From CAYVLA01 sp964549615 [NCBI: uncultured Thermococci archaeon] (GTDB lineage Archaea > CAYQAE01 > CAYVLA01), in the NCBI GenBank assembly GCA_964549615.1, contig CAZJVP010000009.1:1-13425 (forward strand): 13,425 bases of DNA, in the 5' to 3' direction. A program made the translations under genes and the position numbers. This document shows, piece by piece, positions 7,559 through 13,425 of this stretch (its first letter is position 1; every line of letters starts with the position of its first letter). Under the pieces are notes generated by a model that searched no databases, had not been told where the DNA came from, and worked only from the letters and a program-made list of their open reading frames with translations.

Positions 7559-7804
7559 CTAGCCATGGACCAGCCTGTGGCGCATGCCCACGATATCTTG
7601 CCAGGGGATCTCGGGCAATGCCCGGCGCGTCGACTCGGAAACCTGGTAAGCCGCTTCGCCGATGATCTCGATCTCCTTGACCAGCGCCAGCGTCAGTTTG
7701 CGGTCCCGTTCCAGATCCTCGCGGCGGCTGGAGGCGGCAAACTCGATGGCTTCGCGGGCGGCGTCGAGCATACGCTGCAGGCGGATCCTGTCATCCTTGC
7801 GCAT
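7559..7804 (-). CDS. hepT: HepT (DUF86) HEPN toxin, stopped at its AMPylation-site tyrosine
   Basis: 81 residues from ATG 7804, which overlaps the 3' end of mntA by 14 bp. Seen: helical N-terminus, [13 protein letters not shown] near 46-58, [19 protein letters not shown] at 63-81. R75-x4-H80 is the HEPN ribonuclease motif. Family knowledge: HepT cleaves RNA using RX4HXY and is silenced when MntA AMPylates the Tyr of that motif. Here the Tyr codon (position 82) is TAG, one base from TAC or TAT. The product would keep R and H but lack the Tyr and the last helix, so it is probably inactive. Of 13 Arg codons, 11 are CGN, unlike the DUF499 and vapB genes. If TAG is read through, or is an assembly error, the toxin would be whole. 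Confidence 0.87.
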   Translation of the reverse strand: MRKDDRIRLQRMLDAAREAIEFAASSRREDLERDRKLTLALVKEIEIIGEAAYQVSESTRRALPEIPWQDIVGMRHRLVHG

Positions 7805-8093
7805 ACTGCACCTCGGCTTGTCTCAGCACCTCATCCCGGAAGTAGCGGCTCAGGTCCTCCGGCGTGCGCAGATCCACTTTCCGTCCGCCCAAGAGCGCCG
7901 ATAGCTCGCGCTCCATTCGGGCGATGCCGAAAAGACCCGGAATATGGCCCGGCTCGAACTCCACGAGCAGGTCAATATCGCTTTCCGGTCCAAAGTCCTC
8001 CCGCAGCGCGGAGCCAAACAGGGCCAGCCGCCGAATGTGATGTCTCCGGCAGAACTCGGCCAGTACCTCTTGCGGGAGCGGTATCCTCTTCAT
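7791..8093 (-). CDS. mntA: MntA minimal nucleotidyltransferase antitoxin
   Basis: 100 residues from ATG 8093. The frame stays open upstream to 8603, but protein-like sequence begins at [10 protein letters not shown], which fits the usual length of about 100. Seen: [20 protein letters not shown] with G27-S28, ten residues, then D39-x-D41 (the GSX10DXD nucleotidyltransferase signature), and a third acidic residue in RKVDLRT (D74), all needed for metal and ATP binding. Family knowledge: MntA transfers AMP to the HepT tyrosine and so blocks the toxin. It is read first, with hepT overlapping by 14 bp, the standard order. Arg codons are 10 CGN to 3 AGR, suggesting transfer from a different codon-usage background. 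The catalytic site looks intact even though its target residue is a stop codon here. Confidence 0.9.
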   Translation of the reverse strand: MKRIPLPQEVLAEFCRRHHIRRLALFGSALREDFGPESDIDLLVEFEPGHIPGLFGIARMERELSALLGGRKVDLRTPEDLSRYFRDEVLRQAEVQYAQG

Positions 8094-8445
8094 GCTCACG
8101 CAACCCCGGACGCAAAGAAGTGTTCGTTCATCTTGACAGAACCCTAAAGCAATCCTCTCTTGCCCCTCATCAGGCAACTGGTGCTGATGCTGCGCCTCGA
8201 ACCCACGCTCTGGGAGGGCGTGCAGGCAACACATTTGCCGCATCTCATCCAGCGAGGACCCCTTTTTTCTAGTTCGGGTCCATTTCACAAGGGCAGGGTC
8301 GGAGATTTCCTCCGCTCTGAGCATGTGACGCCGCACTGCCTTCGAAGTTTCCCCTGTGCTGTTTCCTTGAAAACTCTCTCGGTTCCGAGGACCAACGGAT
8401 TGGCGCGATGAGCAACCTGCAAGGAGCCCGACGTATGCGCCCGGT

Positions 8446-8542
8446 CTCACCCCGGAGTGCAGGGACGCCGACTTAAGCCAAATCCACCGGCGCGCGGCGT
8501 GCCCAGAGGGCATCGCGATGTTATGCATCCACGACGGGATCC
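8446..8542 (+). repeat. Diverged direct repeat, right copy
   Basis: Partner of 7054-7143, same orientation, about 1.4 kb away, so the two copies bracket hepT-mntA. This copy also holds nested small palindromes: TGCCC-AGA-GGGCA, ATCGCGAT and ATGCAT. Confidence 0.5.
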
Positions 8543-8739
8543 GTTTTCCACTTTCCCCTTCAACCTTTCTTCCTTTCTTCCGCTCACGACCGGCCGAAAG
8601 CATGGGGCCGCCTTGCCCCTAGGAGGAAGTGACGCCGGGGTTATGCGTGCCTAACCAAGCATCCTTCCCGCGCCACGAACGTTCTCGGGATTCCTCTTCG
8701 ATGCCAGCATCGGCCCAGGACCTGCCCAGGGGCCATCGG

Positions 8740-8759
8740 ACGATCCCTTGTACGGGATC
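8740..8759. repeat. Perfect inverted repeat downstream of the subtilase gene
   Basis: CGATCCC-TTGTAC-GGGATCG, with 7-bp arms and a 6-base loop, ending 25 bp past the subtilase TAG stop. It could be an RNA hairpin ending or protecting that transcript, but no T-run follows on the minus strand, so it is not a classical terminator. Alternatively a protein-binding palindrome. Confidence 0.35.
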
Positions 8760-8784
8760 GATTGTCACGGGGCCTGCCTTAGGG

Positions 8785-10788
8785 CTAGATCGTTATGCTG
8801 TCGGACGTCTCCTTGTTCTGCGAGGGGTCGTAGACCCAGCCATCCTTCCTAACGTCGGTTACGGCGAACGTGCAGGTCCCGGTCTTGCCCCTGATCCAGC
8901 TTGTGTAGAAGGTGACCTTCCCATCGGAGCCGGTGGTCCCCGAGACGGACTTGCTCGTCAAACCGCTCCAAGAGCCGTACACGGTCGCCCCCTGAACCGG
9001 ATTGCCGCCGGAATCAAGGATCGTCACCGTCGCCACGGCACGCTTCCGCGACAGGGAGGTCTGCACCGACATGTCGATGCTTTCCACGTGCATGGTCGGC
9101 TGTGCGGGCTTTTCGGTCACAGTCACGGTGCAGGTATCGGTACCGATCAGGCCTCCGTTGTCCGCGACCGTAAGCGTCACCGTGTAGGTGCCCGCCAACC
9201 CGTAGACGTGGCTTACCGTCACACCCGTCCCAATCCCGCCGTCGCCGAAGCTCCACCCGTAGGAGACGATCGTTCCATCCGGGTCGTAGGACCCTGAGCC
9301 GTCAAACGTCACCGAGTCTCCGACATAGGCCGACTTGTCCGGGCCCGCGTCCGCCACGGGGGGCTGGTTCGGATTCACCGTTATGACAACTTCGTCCGTG
9401 CCGGTTGCGCCCTCGTCGTCCGTGACCTTAAGGGTCACCGTGTGGATTCCCACAGCGAACTCATACACGATAACGGCCCCGCTTCCAAGAAGCGTTCCTC
9501 CCTCGCTCCAGTCGTAAGAGACGATGCTCCCCCCGTCGGGATCATAGGAGCCGGATCCGTCCAGAGTCGCAGCCTCCCGTCCTGTACCGTCCGCATCGGC
9601 CAGAACCCGGTCCGGCCCTGCAACGGCGACTGGCGGCTGAGGTACTAGAAGCGGCGCTGCCTCGTCCGCGTCGACCAGGCCGTAGCCATACCATTTGTCC
9701 CAGCCGACGCTGCCCAGATCATCCGCGGTCTGCTGGAGCCTTGCCCGCACCTCCGCGTTGGTCAGGCCTGGCTCGTTCGCCCACACAAGCGCCGCCGTGC
9801 CCGCCACGTGCGGGCAGGCCATCGACGTTCCGCTCATCGTGGCGTATGTCCCGCCCTTGTAGGTTGAGTTGATGCTCACCCCGGGCGCGGCCAGCTCCAG
9901 GGCCGAGCCCGTGCTTGACCAGCTCGCCTTACCATCGCTTTGGTCGGTTGCGCCCACCGCGATGACCGAGCTGTACCTAGCCGGGTAGTCCACGGTGTCA
10001 AACTCGATCGACCCCCATTTGCGGTAGTCGTTCCCGGCCGCCGCAACCAAAAGAACCCCGGCCGCATAGGCGGCATCGCAGGCGTTGCGCAGCGTGGTGC
10101 TGTCCGAGTCGCTCCCAAGGCTCATCGAGATAACCTTGGCGCCCTGCTTCACGGCCCATTCTATCCCGGCTGCGACATCGCTCACATAACCGCTTCCGGT
10201 GCTGTCCAGGACCTTCACGGCGTAGAGCCCCGCACCCGGGGCCACCCCGATCACCCCAATATCGTTGTCGACCGCCGCTATTATGCCGGCGCAGTGCGTC
10301 CCGTGCCCGTTATCGTCCATGGGGTCGTCGTCGTCCTGCACGAAGTCCACTCCCCCCACGACCTTGCCAGCAAGGTCGGGGTGGTTGTAGTCGATCCCAG
10401 TGTCGATTACGGCTACTTTGACCCCGTCGCCGGTCTGGTATGGATGGACGAGCCGTGCGCCTATCCTCTCCACCCCCCACGGGACGGTTTCGCCGAGCGC
10501 CTGGACGATCGCGTCGAGCTCGACGTAGGCGACGCCGGGCCTGGACCTGAGCCTTTCAAGCCTTTCCTCCGAAATATACGCCGCCACTGCCTTGATCGAC
10601 GCAAGCTGACGGATCACCCTCGCCCCTTCGGCGGCCGGGACCGAGAGGTCGATCCTTTCCCTGAATCCGATTATCACCCTCACCTCGCGCGAGGCGGGCG
10701 GTGAAAGCACGGCGGGAAGCGCCGACACAACGAGCATCCAACCTACAAGCGCTGCCAAAAGCTTAGGCTGCGTCCTCGTAGCAATCAT
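8785..10788 (-). CDS. Secreted subtilisin-like serine protease (S8) with two PKD domains
   Basis: 667 residues from ATG 10788. The ATG at 10851 would place the TATA-like box inside the gene and put 21 residues before the signal peptide, so the shorter start is preferred. Order: signal peptide (about 1-29, hydrophobic LLAALVGWMLVVSALPA); inhibitor-I9-type propeptide (35-95); catalytic domain (115-375) with Asp in AVIDTG (D129), His in NGHGTHCAG (H162), oxyanion Asn in AAAGND (N253) and Ser in GTSMACPHVAG (S322); PKD domains at 385-472 and 475-558, each with a GSGSYDPDG motif, the second also with WSFGDG; then an Ig-like beta domain (565-667). All catalytic residues are present, so it should be active. 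It would degrade extracellular protein, with PKD and Ig-like domains probably serving as spacers or substrate contacts. No membrane anchor or sorting motif is seen. A lone gene. Confidence 0.95.
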   Translation of the reverse strand: MIATRTQPKLLAALVGWMLVVSALPAVLSPPASREVRVIIGFRERIDLSVPAAEGARVIRQLASIKAVAAYISEERLERLRSRPGVAYVELDAIVQALGETVPWGVERIGARLVHPYQTGDGVKVAVIDTGIDYNHPDLAGKVVGGVDFVQDDDDPMDDNGHGTHCAGIIAAVDNDIGVIGVAPGAGLYAVKVLDSTGSGYVSDVAAGIEWAVKQGAKVISMSLGSDSDSTTLRNACDAAYAAGVLLVAAAGNDYRKWGSIEFDTVDYPARYSSVIAVGATDQSDGKASWSSTGSALELAAPGVSINSTYKGGTYATMSGTSMACPHVAGTAALVWANEPGLTNAEVRARLQQTADDLGSVGWDKWYGYGLVDADEAAPLLVPQPPVAVAGPDRVLADADGTGREAATLDGSGSYDPDGGSIVSYDWSEGGTLLGSGAVIVYEFAVGIHTVTLKVTDDEGATGTDEVVITVNPNQPPVADAGPDKSAYVGDSVTFDGSGSYDPDGTIVSYGWSFGDGGIGTGVTVSHVYGLAGTYTVTLTVADNGGLIGTDTCTVTVTEKPAQPTMHVESIDMSVQTSLSRKRAVATVTILDSGGNPVQGATVYGSWSGLTSKSVSGTTGSDGKVTFYTSWIRGKTGTCTFAVTDVRKDGWVYDPSQNKETSDSITI

Positions 10789-10823
10789 CCCCTTTGCGAA
10801 CGCACCAAGTCGGCTAGGCCAGG

Positions 10824-10832
10824 ATTTAAGTT
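10824..10832 (-). promoter_or_regulatory. TATA-like box for the subtilase gene
   Basis: The minus strand reads AACTTAAAT, centred about 39 bp before ATG 10788. A start site 25 bp downstream would give a leader of about 13 bases, which contains a weak AAGGGG directly before the ATG. Confidence 0.4.
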
Positions 10833-10851
10833 TTTGGGTTGGTTTCCCCAT

Positions 10852-11350
10852 GGCCGGCCTTGAGCGCTGCCCCCCTTGATCGCGCGAGTTCGGATCGTTA
10901 CGATCCCGCTGCTCCCCACCTGGGACGCAGCCTCATGGCGGCGCAACCAGCCCGTTCGGTTCGCGTGTCGAGAACTTGAGCCTTGTACGGGTGCCATGCG
11001 GGGCGTCTGGGCACCGAACCGTCTCAGCCAACGTTAATGCAGCGTCTCCTGGGGCGGAGGACATGGGCACCCGGATGGAGTCGTTTGCGCCGCGTGCCTT
11101 ATGCGTATGCTCCAGCGCTGGACCTTGTTCTCGGCAATGCGAAGTGAGATGAGGCCAAAGAACCTTTGGGTGCCAAATCCGTCACCCCTCGGTCGCGCGA
11201 TCGCCTCTGCTTAGTGGTCTTGGCCTCTTCCAAATGGAAGACGTCGCCAGAATGATTTTGACGCTTGTCCCGTCAGACACCGCAGCCTCCGCCTCGAGGG
11301 GCTGAACCGCGCGGAAATCCCAAAACGTGGATCCCACGCCAAGCTTACCC
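10852..11350. other. About 500 bp between the subtilase start and vapC: no gene seen
   Basis: No protein-like ORF on either strand and no tRNA or rRNA signature. It holds two inverted repeats: GGATCG-TTA-CGATCC at 10892-10906, and GGTGCC...GGCACC arms around 10988-11013. Confidence 0.4.
10892..10906. repeat. Inverted repeat GGATCG-TTA-CGATCC upstream of the subtilase gene
   Basis: Perfect 6-bp arms around a 3-base spacer, about 105 bp upstream of the subtilase start. Its arms share the GGATCG/CGATCC core with the palindrome 3' of the same gene (8740-8759). Possible regulator site; function unknown. Confidence 0.3.
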
Positions 11351-11755
11351 TCACTTCGAGGACGGCATATCGTCCAGCCTCATGGTCCTGACCCGGTGGC
11401 CGGCCCTTTTCAGGATCTCATCGTCCTCCGTCACAAGGATGGACCCTCTGCTCGCCGCGCAGTAGACATACGATGCATCGTAGTAGGTGAGTTTCAGTTC
11501 GCGGGCAAGGTCCAGCACCTCGCGCTCTGAGCAGCGAACCGTCGATTCCTCCATTAGGTTAAGAGCACTCTTCACCACGCCGGCCAGTTCAACCAGTTCC
11601 TGCGGGGTCACGCTCCGGCGTTTGGTGCACTCCTTCCACAGCGCATTTCCAAGCTCGTATCTGGCAAGCTCGAGCGTCTGGGCTCCGGCGATTCCGTCCA
11701 CCTTGTTCTGTTTGATGGCTTTGAAGATCGATGATGAATCCAGGACGTAGCTCAT
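11351..11755 (-). CDS. vapC: VapC toxin, PIN-domain ribonuclease
   Basis: 134 residues. PIN-domain RNases cleave tRNA or rRNA using clustered acidic residues that hold Mg2+ or Mn2+. Seen: D6 in YVLDSSS, E34 in ARYELGNALW, D93 in TYYDASYVYCAA and D111 in LVTEDDEILKRA, the four expected acids in the expected order, at the usual VapC length of about 130. The start overlaps the vapB stop as ATGA (4 bp), indicating translational coupling. It looks intact and complete, so an active toxin is likely. Overexpression would stop growth unless VapB binds it. Target RNA cannot be told from sequence. Confidence 0.92.
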   Translation of the reverse strand: MSYVLDSSSIFKAIKQNKVDGIAGAQTLELARYELGNALWKECTKRRSVTPQELVELAGVVKSALNLMEESTVRCSEREVLDLARELKLTYYDASYVYCAASRGSILVTEDDEILKRAGHRVRTMRLDDMPSSK

Positions 11756-11982
11756 CTGCTCTCCCTATCCTCGCGGATGCCCCTGACAACATCCTCCACG
11801 GACAGCCTGTCGACGACGCCCTTAAGCTCCTCGATCCGGGCTTTCAGGCTTTCCACCTCCCTCCTCCTCACCTCCTCCTCCAAGGCCTTTCTGATCACTT
11901 CGGATGGCTGGATGCCGAGTTCCCTCATCCTCCTCCTGAACTCAGCCGAAACCTTGACCGAAACCGTAACGTAAGCCGTCAT
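11752..11982 (-). CDS. vapB: VapB-type antitoxin (ribbon-helix-helix)
   Basis: 76 residues from ATG 11982; the longer in-frame ATG at 12069 is rejected because it lies upstream of the TATA-like box. Residues 1-12 (AYVTVSVKVS) form the DNA-binding beta strand, residues 13-45 the two helices (FRRRMRELGIQPSEVIRKAL), and a long charged helix or coiled coil follows (46-76), where VapB proteins usually wrap the toxin. It would bind VapC and repress its own promoter. Twelve of 14 Arg codons are AGR, matching an archaeal host and contrasting with hepT-mntA. Overlaps vapC by 4 bp. Confidence 0.87.
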   Translation of the reverse strand: MTAYVTVSVKVSAEFRRRMRELGIQPSEVIRKALEEEVRRREVESLKARIEELKGVVDRLSVEDVVRGIREDRESR

Positions 11983-12011
11983 AATCGCCAGCGATACTAC
12001 CCGTCTGTAGG

Positions 12012-12021
12012 CATAAAAATG
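12012..12021 (-). promoter_or_regulatory. TATA-like box for vapBC
   Basis: The minus strand reads CATTTTTATG, centred about 35 bp upstream of the vapB ATG at 11982, giving a leader of about ten bases. VapB would be expected to repress here, but no clear operator repeat is seen. Confidence 0.45.
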
Positions 12022-12239
12022 TCTACCGGCACTGACCGCCCTAGGATACAGATCCCTCGGCGCTCCCATGTCGGAAGGCTTCCACCACGCCCAACAACCG
12101 AAAGCTCGACGGCGGCCTCACGGCGGACCACTCCCCTTCACGCGGAGAGGCCATTGAAGGAACCCGTCGACACGGGCACTCTTCAAGGATCCTGAGAGCA
12201 ATGAAAACGTACACCATCACCCAAGACTCGGGCAGCTCA

Positions 12240-12245
12240 GAGGTG
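12240..12245 (+). promoter_or_regulatory. Shine-Dalgarno GAGGTG for the broken paralogue
   Basis: GAGGTG is five bases before ATG 12251, which opens a signal-peptide-like sequence. This fixes the original start of the pseudogene, 170 bp upstream of the first ATG (12421) in the main frame. Confidence 0.5.
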
Positions 12246-12250
12246 TGCAC

Positions 12251-12948
12251 ATGTGGCCGCGTAGGCTGGCCGCAGTCTGGGTGGTAGCAGTTTCTTCATT
12301 TTCAATTGCGTTCGGCGGCGACGGGTTCGCTTCCGCCGCGTCGCGTACAACTACCAGTCCCCTGCGAACCTGAACGGGACGGGCTTCGACGCCGTCTTCA
12401 TCCCGCTGAGCTGGGGAAGCATGACCTGGGACACGGTCCGCGGATGGCTTGAGGAGAGGCTAAGGCAGCGAATCCTCGAGCTTGCCCCGCTTGGAATGAA
12501 GGTCATCGCGGGCCTGTACTACTGCGTCCCGCCGGCCCCGGACGTTGGTAACTATTCCCGCGCCGTTGGCAAGGGCAGGTCGCCCGAGCAGGTGGTGCCT
12601 TCGCCGGTTGATGAGACCTGGTGGAGATACTACGTCGAGGAGCCCGGGGTTGTGATAGCCAACCTCTCCCTGTACTACCCGATCTGGGGGATAGTCTGGG
12701 ACTGGGAGCGCTACATCGAAGGTCGCTACTTCGAGCGCGAGGATTATAGCTACGACGAGGCTGCCGTACAGGCCTTCGCCCGGGACACGAACAGAACCAT
12801 CCCCTACGTGCCGCCCGCGGAGAGGTACTCGTGGCTGGAGGGACAGGGGCTGGTCGAGGAGTTCCAGGCATGGCAGGAGCACAAGCTTTACCTGATGGCC
12901 AAGCGCACCGAGACCAAGATCCACTCCATCAACCCCAGCCTGTCCTAG
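12251..12948 (+). pseudogene. Broken paralogue of the 5256 secreted protein, N-terminal part
   Basis: ATG 12251 begins a signal peptide (MWPRRLAAVWVVAVSSFSIA) and reads to about GDGF. One base is then missing near 12335, and the homologous frame continues as FRRVAYNYQ, matching FRRAAYSYR of the intact copy. From there to 12944 it is about 65-70% identical at protein level to the 5256 product: PDVGNYSRAVG, VDETWW, PIWGIVWDWERYIEGRYF, DYSYDEAAVQ, LVEEF-AWQE-KLY-MAKRT. The candidate acids D and E of WDSE/WDWE are kept. TAG at 12946-12948 is caused by a second missing base: one extra C in TCCTAGGG would restore SLGLLG, as in the intact copy. Left alone, translation could only restart at ATG 12421. 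Confidence 0.8.
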
Positions 12949-13319
12949 GGCTGTTGGGTTTTACGAATGACTGGTTCCCGTGGACCGTCCTAGAAGCCTT
13001 CAACTCGTCCACCGCGCTCGTCACCGGGTGGTGCGAGGAGACCTACGGGGGCTACTACATGGTCGAGCCCAACGCATCGCCCGAGTACTTCCGCAAGCTC
13101 TGGACCCAGCACCAGCTGAACGGCATCTTCCTCCCCGCCATCTGGGGGCTGTACGACCCATGGATGGTCCTCACCGAAATGGAGGCCGCGACCCGAGACA
13201 ACGGGGCCTTCTGGATCTACCTGTGGGACTACGACGCCCCGCTGCATCCCTTCGAGCCGTACAGAAAGGCCTACCAGATCTTCAATTCCTTCATCTTCTT
13301 CAACGCCGTCTCCTCGTAG
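12945..13319 (+). pseudogene. Broken paralogue, central part, truncated at 13319
   Basis: The frame after the second shift reads LGLLGFTNDWF, VTGWCEETY, NGIFLPAIWGL, EMEAATRDNGAFWIYLWDY and QIFNSFIFFNAVSS, then TAG 13317-13319. It matches residues 233-361 of the intact protein, with E263 kept (WCE for WYE) but E332 replaced by Leu. The intact copy goes on for another 230 residues, including the helical region and membrane anchor; none of that follows here. Homology stops around 13310, where a mannosidase fragment begins on the opposite strand. Confidence 0.8.
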
Positions 13320-13425
13320 GTCCATCCCCACGCTAGGTCAACATGGGAATGTGGCACGACGTAGATTGTATAGCGCTTCAATAGATTGGCAGCTGGCAGG
13401 AGCGCGTCCCGTGCCTTGGCGAGGG
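13305..13425 (-). pseudogene. GH38 alpha-mannosidase, N-terminal fragment entering from right edge
   Basis: The minus strand, read in from the right edge, gives AKARDALLPAANLLKRYTIY and then VVPHSHVDLAWGWTYEET. The PHSHxDxxW block is the hallmark N-terminal motif of glycoside hydrolase family 38, whose first Asp and one His bind the catalytic Zn2+; motif codons HSHVD lie at 13351-13337. After about 13305 the frame runs antisense into the broken paralogue (LKKMKELKIW, TAG at 13273), with no mannosidase features. GH38 enzymes are usually 800-1100 residues, so only about the first 40 are left here plus whatever lies beyond the edge. No start codon is visible in the window. The family call rests on one strong motif. 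Confidence 0.72.

Larger units (their letters stand above)
8094..8784. other. 690 bp between mntA and the subtilase: repeat copy, pyrimidine tract, no clear gene
   Basis: Contains the right copy of the direct repeat (8446-8542), a pyrimidine-rich tract on the plus strand (8543-8583, about 38 of 41 C or T) and the palindrome at 8740-8759. The minus strand is open from mntA up to 8603 but shows no motifs. I see no convincing gene and no clear archaeal TATA box close to mntA. Confidence 0.4.

Noticed and set aside
8094-8603. Upstream extension of the mntA frame giving a 270-residue protein
   Set aside because: The extra residues show no motif, and the nucleotidyltransferase is complete from the ATG at 8093 at the normal family length.
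12135-12176. Inverted repeats CCTTCA...TGAAGG and CCCGT-CGAC-ACGGG upstream of the broken paralogue
   Set aside because: Arms of only 5-6 bp in G+C-rich DNA, no T-run, and no gene ending nearby; not enough to call a terminator or operator.
12201-12287. 28-codon ORF upstream of the broken paralogue
   Set aside because: It overlaps the pseudogene start and its ribosome site in another frame; no support beyond an ATG.
1-13425. CRISPR arrays, tRNA or rRNA genes, insertion-sequence transposases
   Set aside because: Looked for on both strands; no regularly spaced repeats, cloverleaf, rRNA signature or transposase motif was seen.

Overview
The window (about 60% G+C by eye) looks archaeal. TATA-like boxes lie about 25-40 bp upstream of several starts, and at least one start (the GTG at 5256) is placed for a leaderless mRNA. 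AGG is a common Arg codon in most genes, Shine-Dalgarno sites are of the GGAGG/GAGGTG type, and the content (DUF499 ATPase, VapBC, HepT-MntA, PKD-subtilase) is common in archaea. I cannot name the lineage.

Layout. (1) 1-2887, minus: a nearly complete DUF499-family P-loop ATPase running off the left edge, with an unusual pair of Cys clusters near its C-terminus. (2) 3043-4062, plus: a small decayed ORF, then a PD-(D/E)XK nuclease-like gene, divergent from the ATPase and interrupted by frameshifts and stops. (3) 4488-5045, minus: the N-terminal half of an MFS transporter. (4) 5256-7037, plus: an intact secreted protein, probably membrane anchored, of a family I do not recognise and with glycosidase-like features. 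(5) 7054-8542: a MntA-HepT toxin-antitoxin pair (7466-8093) between two diverged direct repeats. HepT has an amber codon where the AMPylated tyrosine should be. (6) 8785-10788, minus: a secreted subtilisin-like protease with two PKD domains. (7) 11351-11982, minus: a VapBC pair. (8) 12251-13319, plus: a broken paralogue of the 5256 protein. It abuts, tail to tail, the first ~40 residues of a GH38 alpha-mannosidase read from the right edge.

No operon joins these genes. The window reads as an accessory or genome-plasticity region mixing defence-type genes (DUF499 ATPase, nuclease, two toxin-antitoxin pairs), secreted enzymes, and many decaying genes. The best leads for something undescribed are the DUF499 ATPase with its twin Cys clusters beside the divergent nuclease, and the unrecognised secreted protein family present in two copies, one next to a mannosidase fragment. 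Several genes carry single-base deletions or amber stops, so assembly quality should be settled before biology is built on them.
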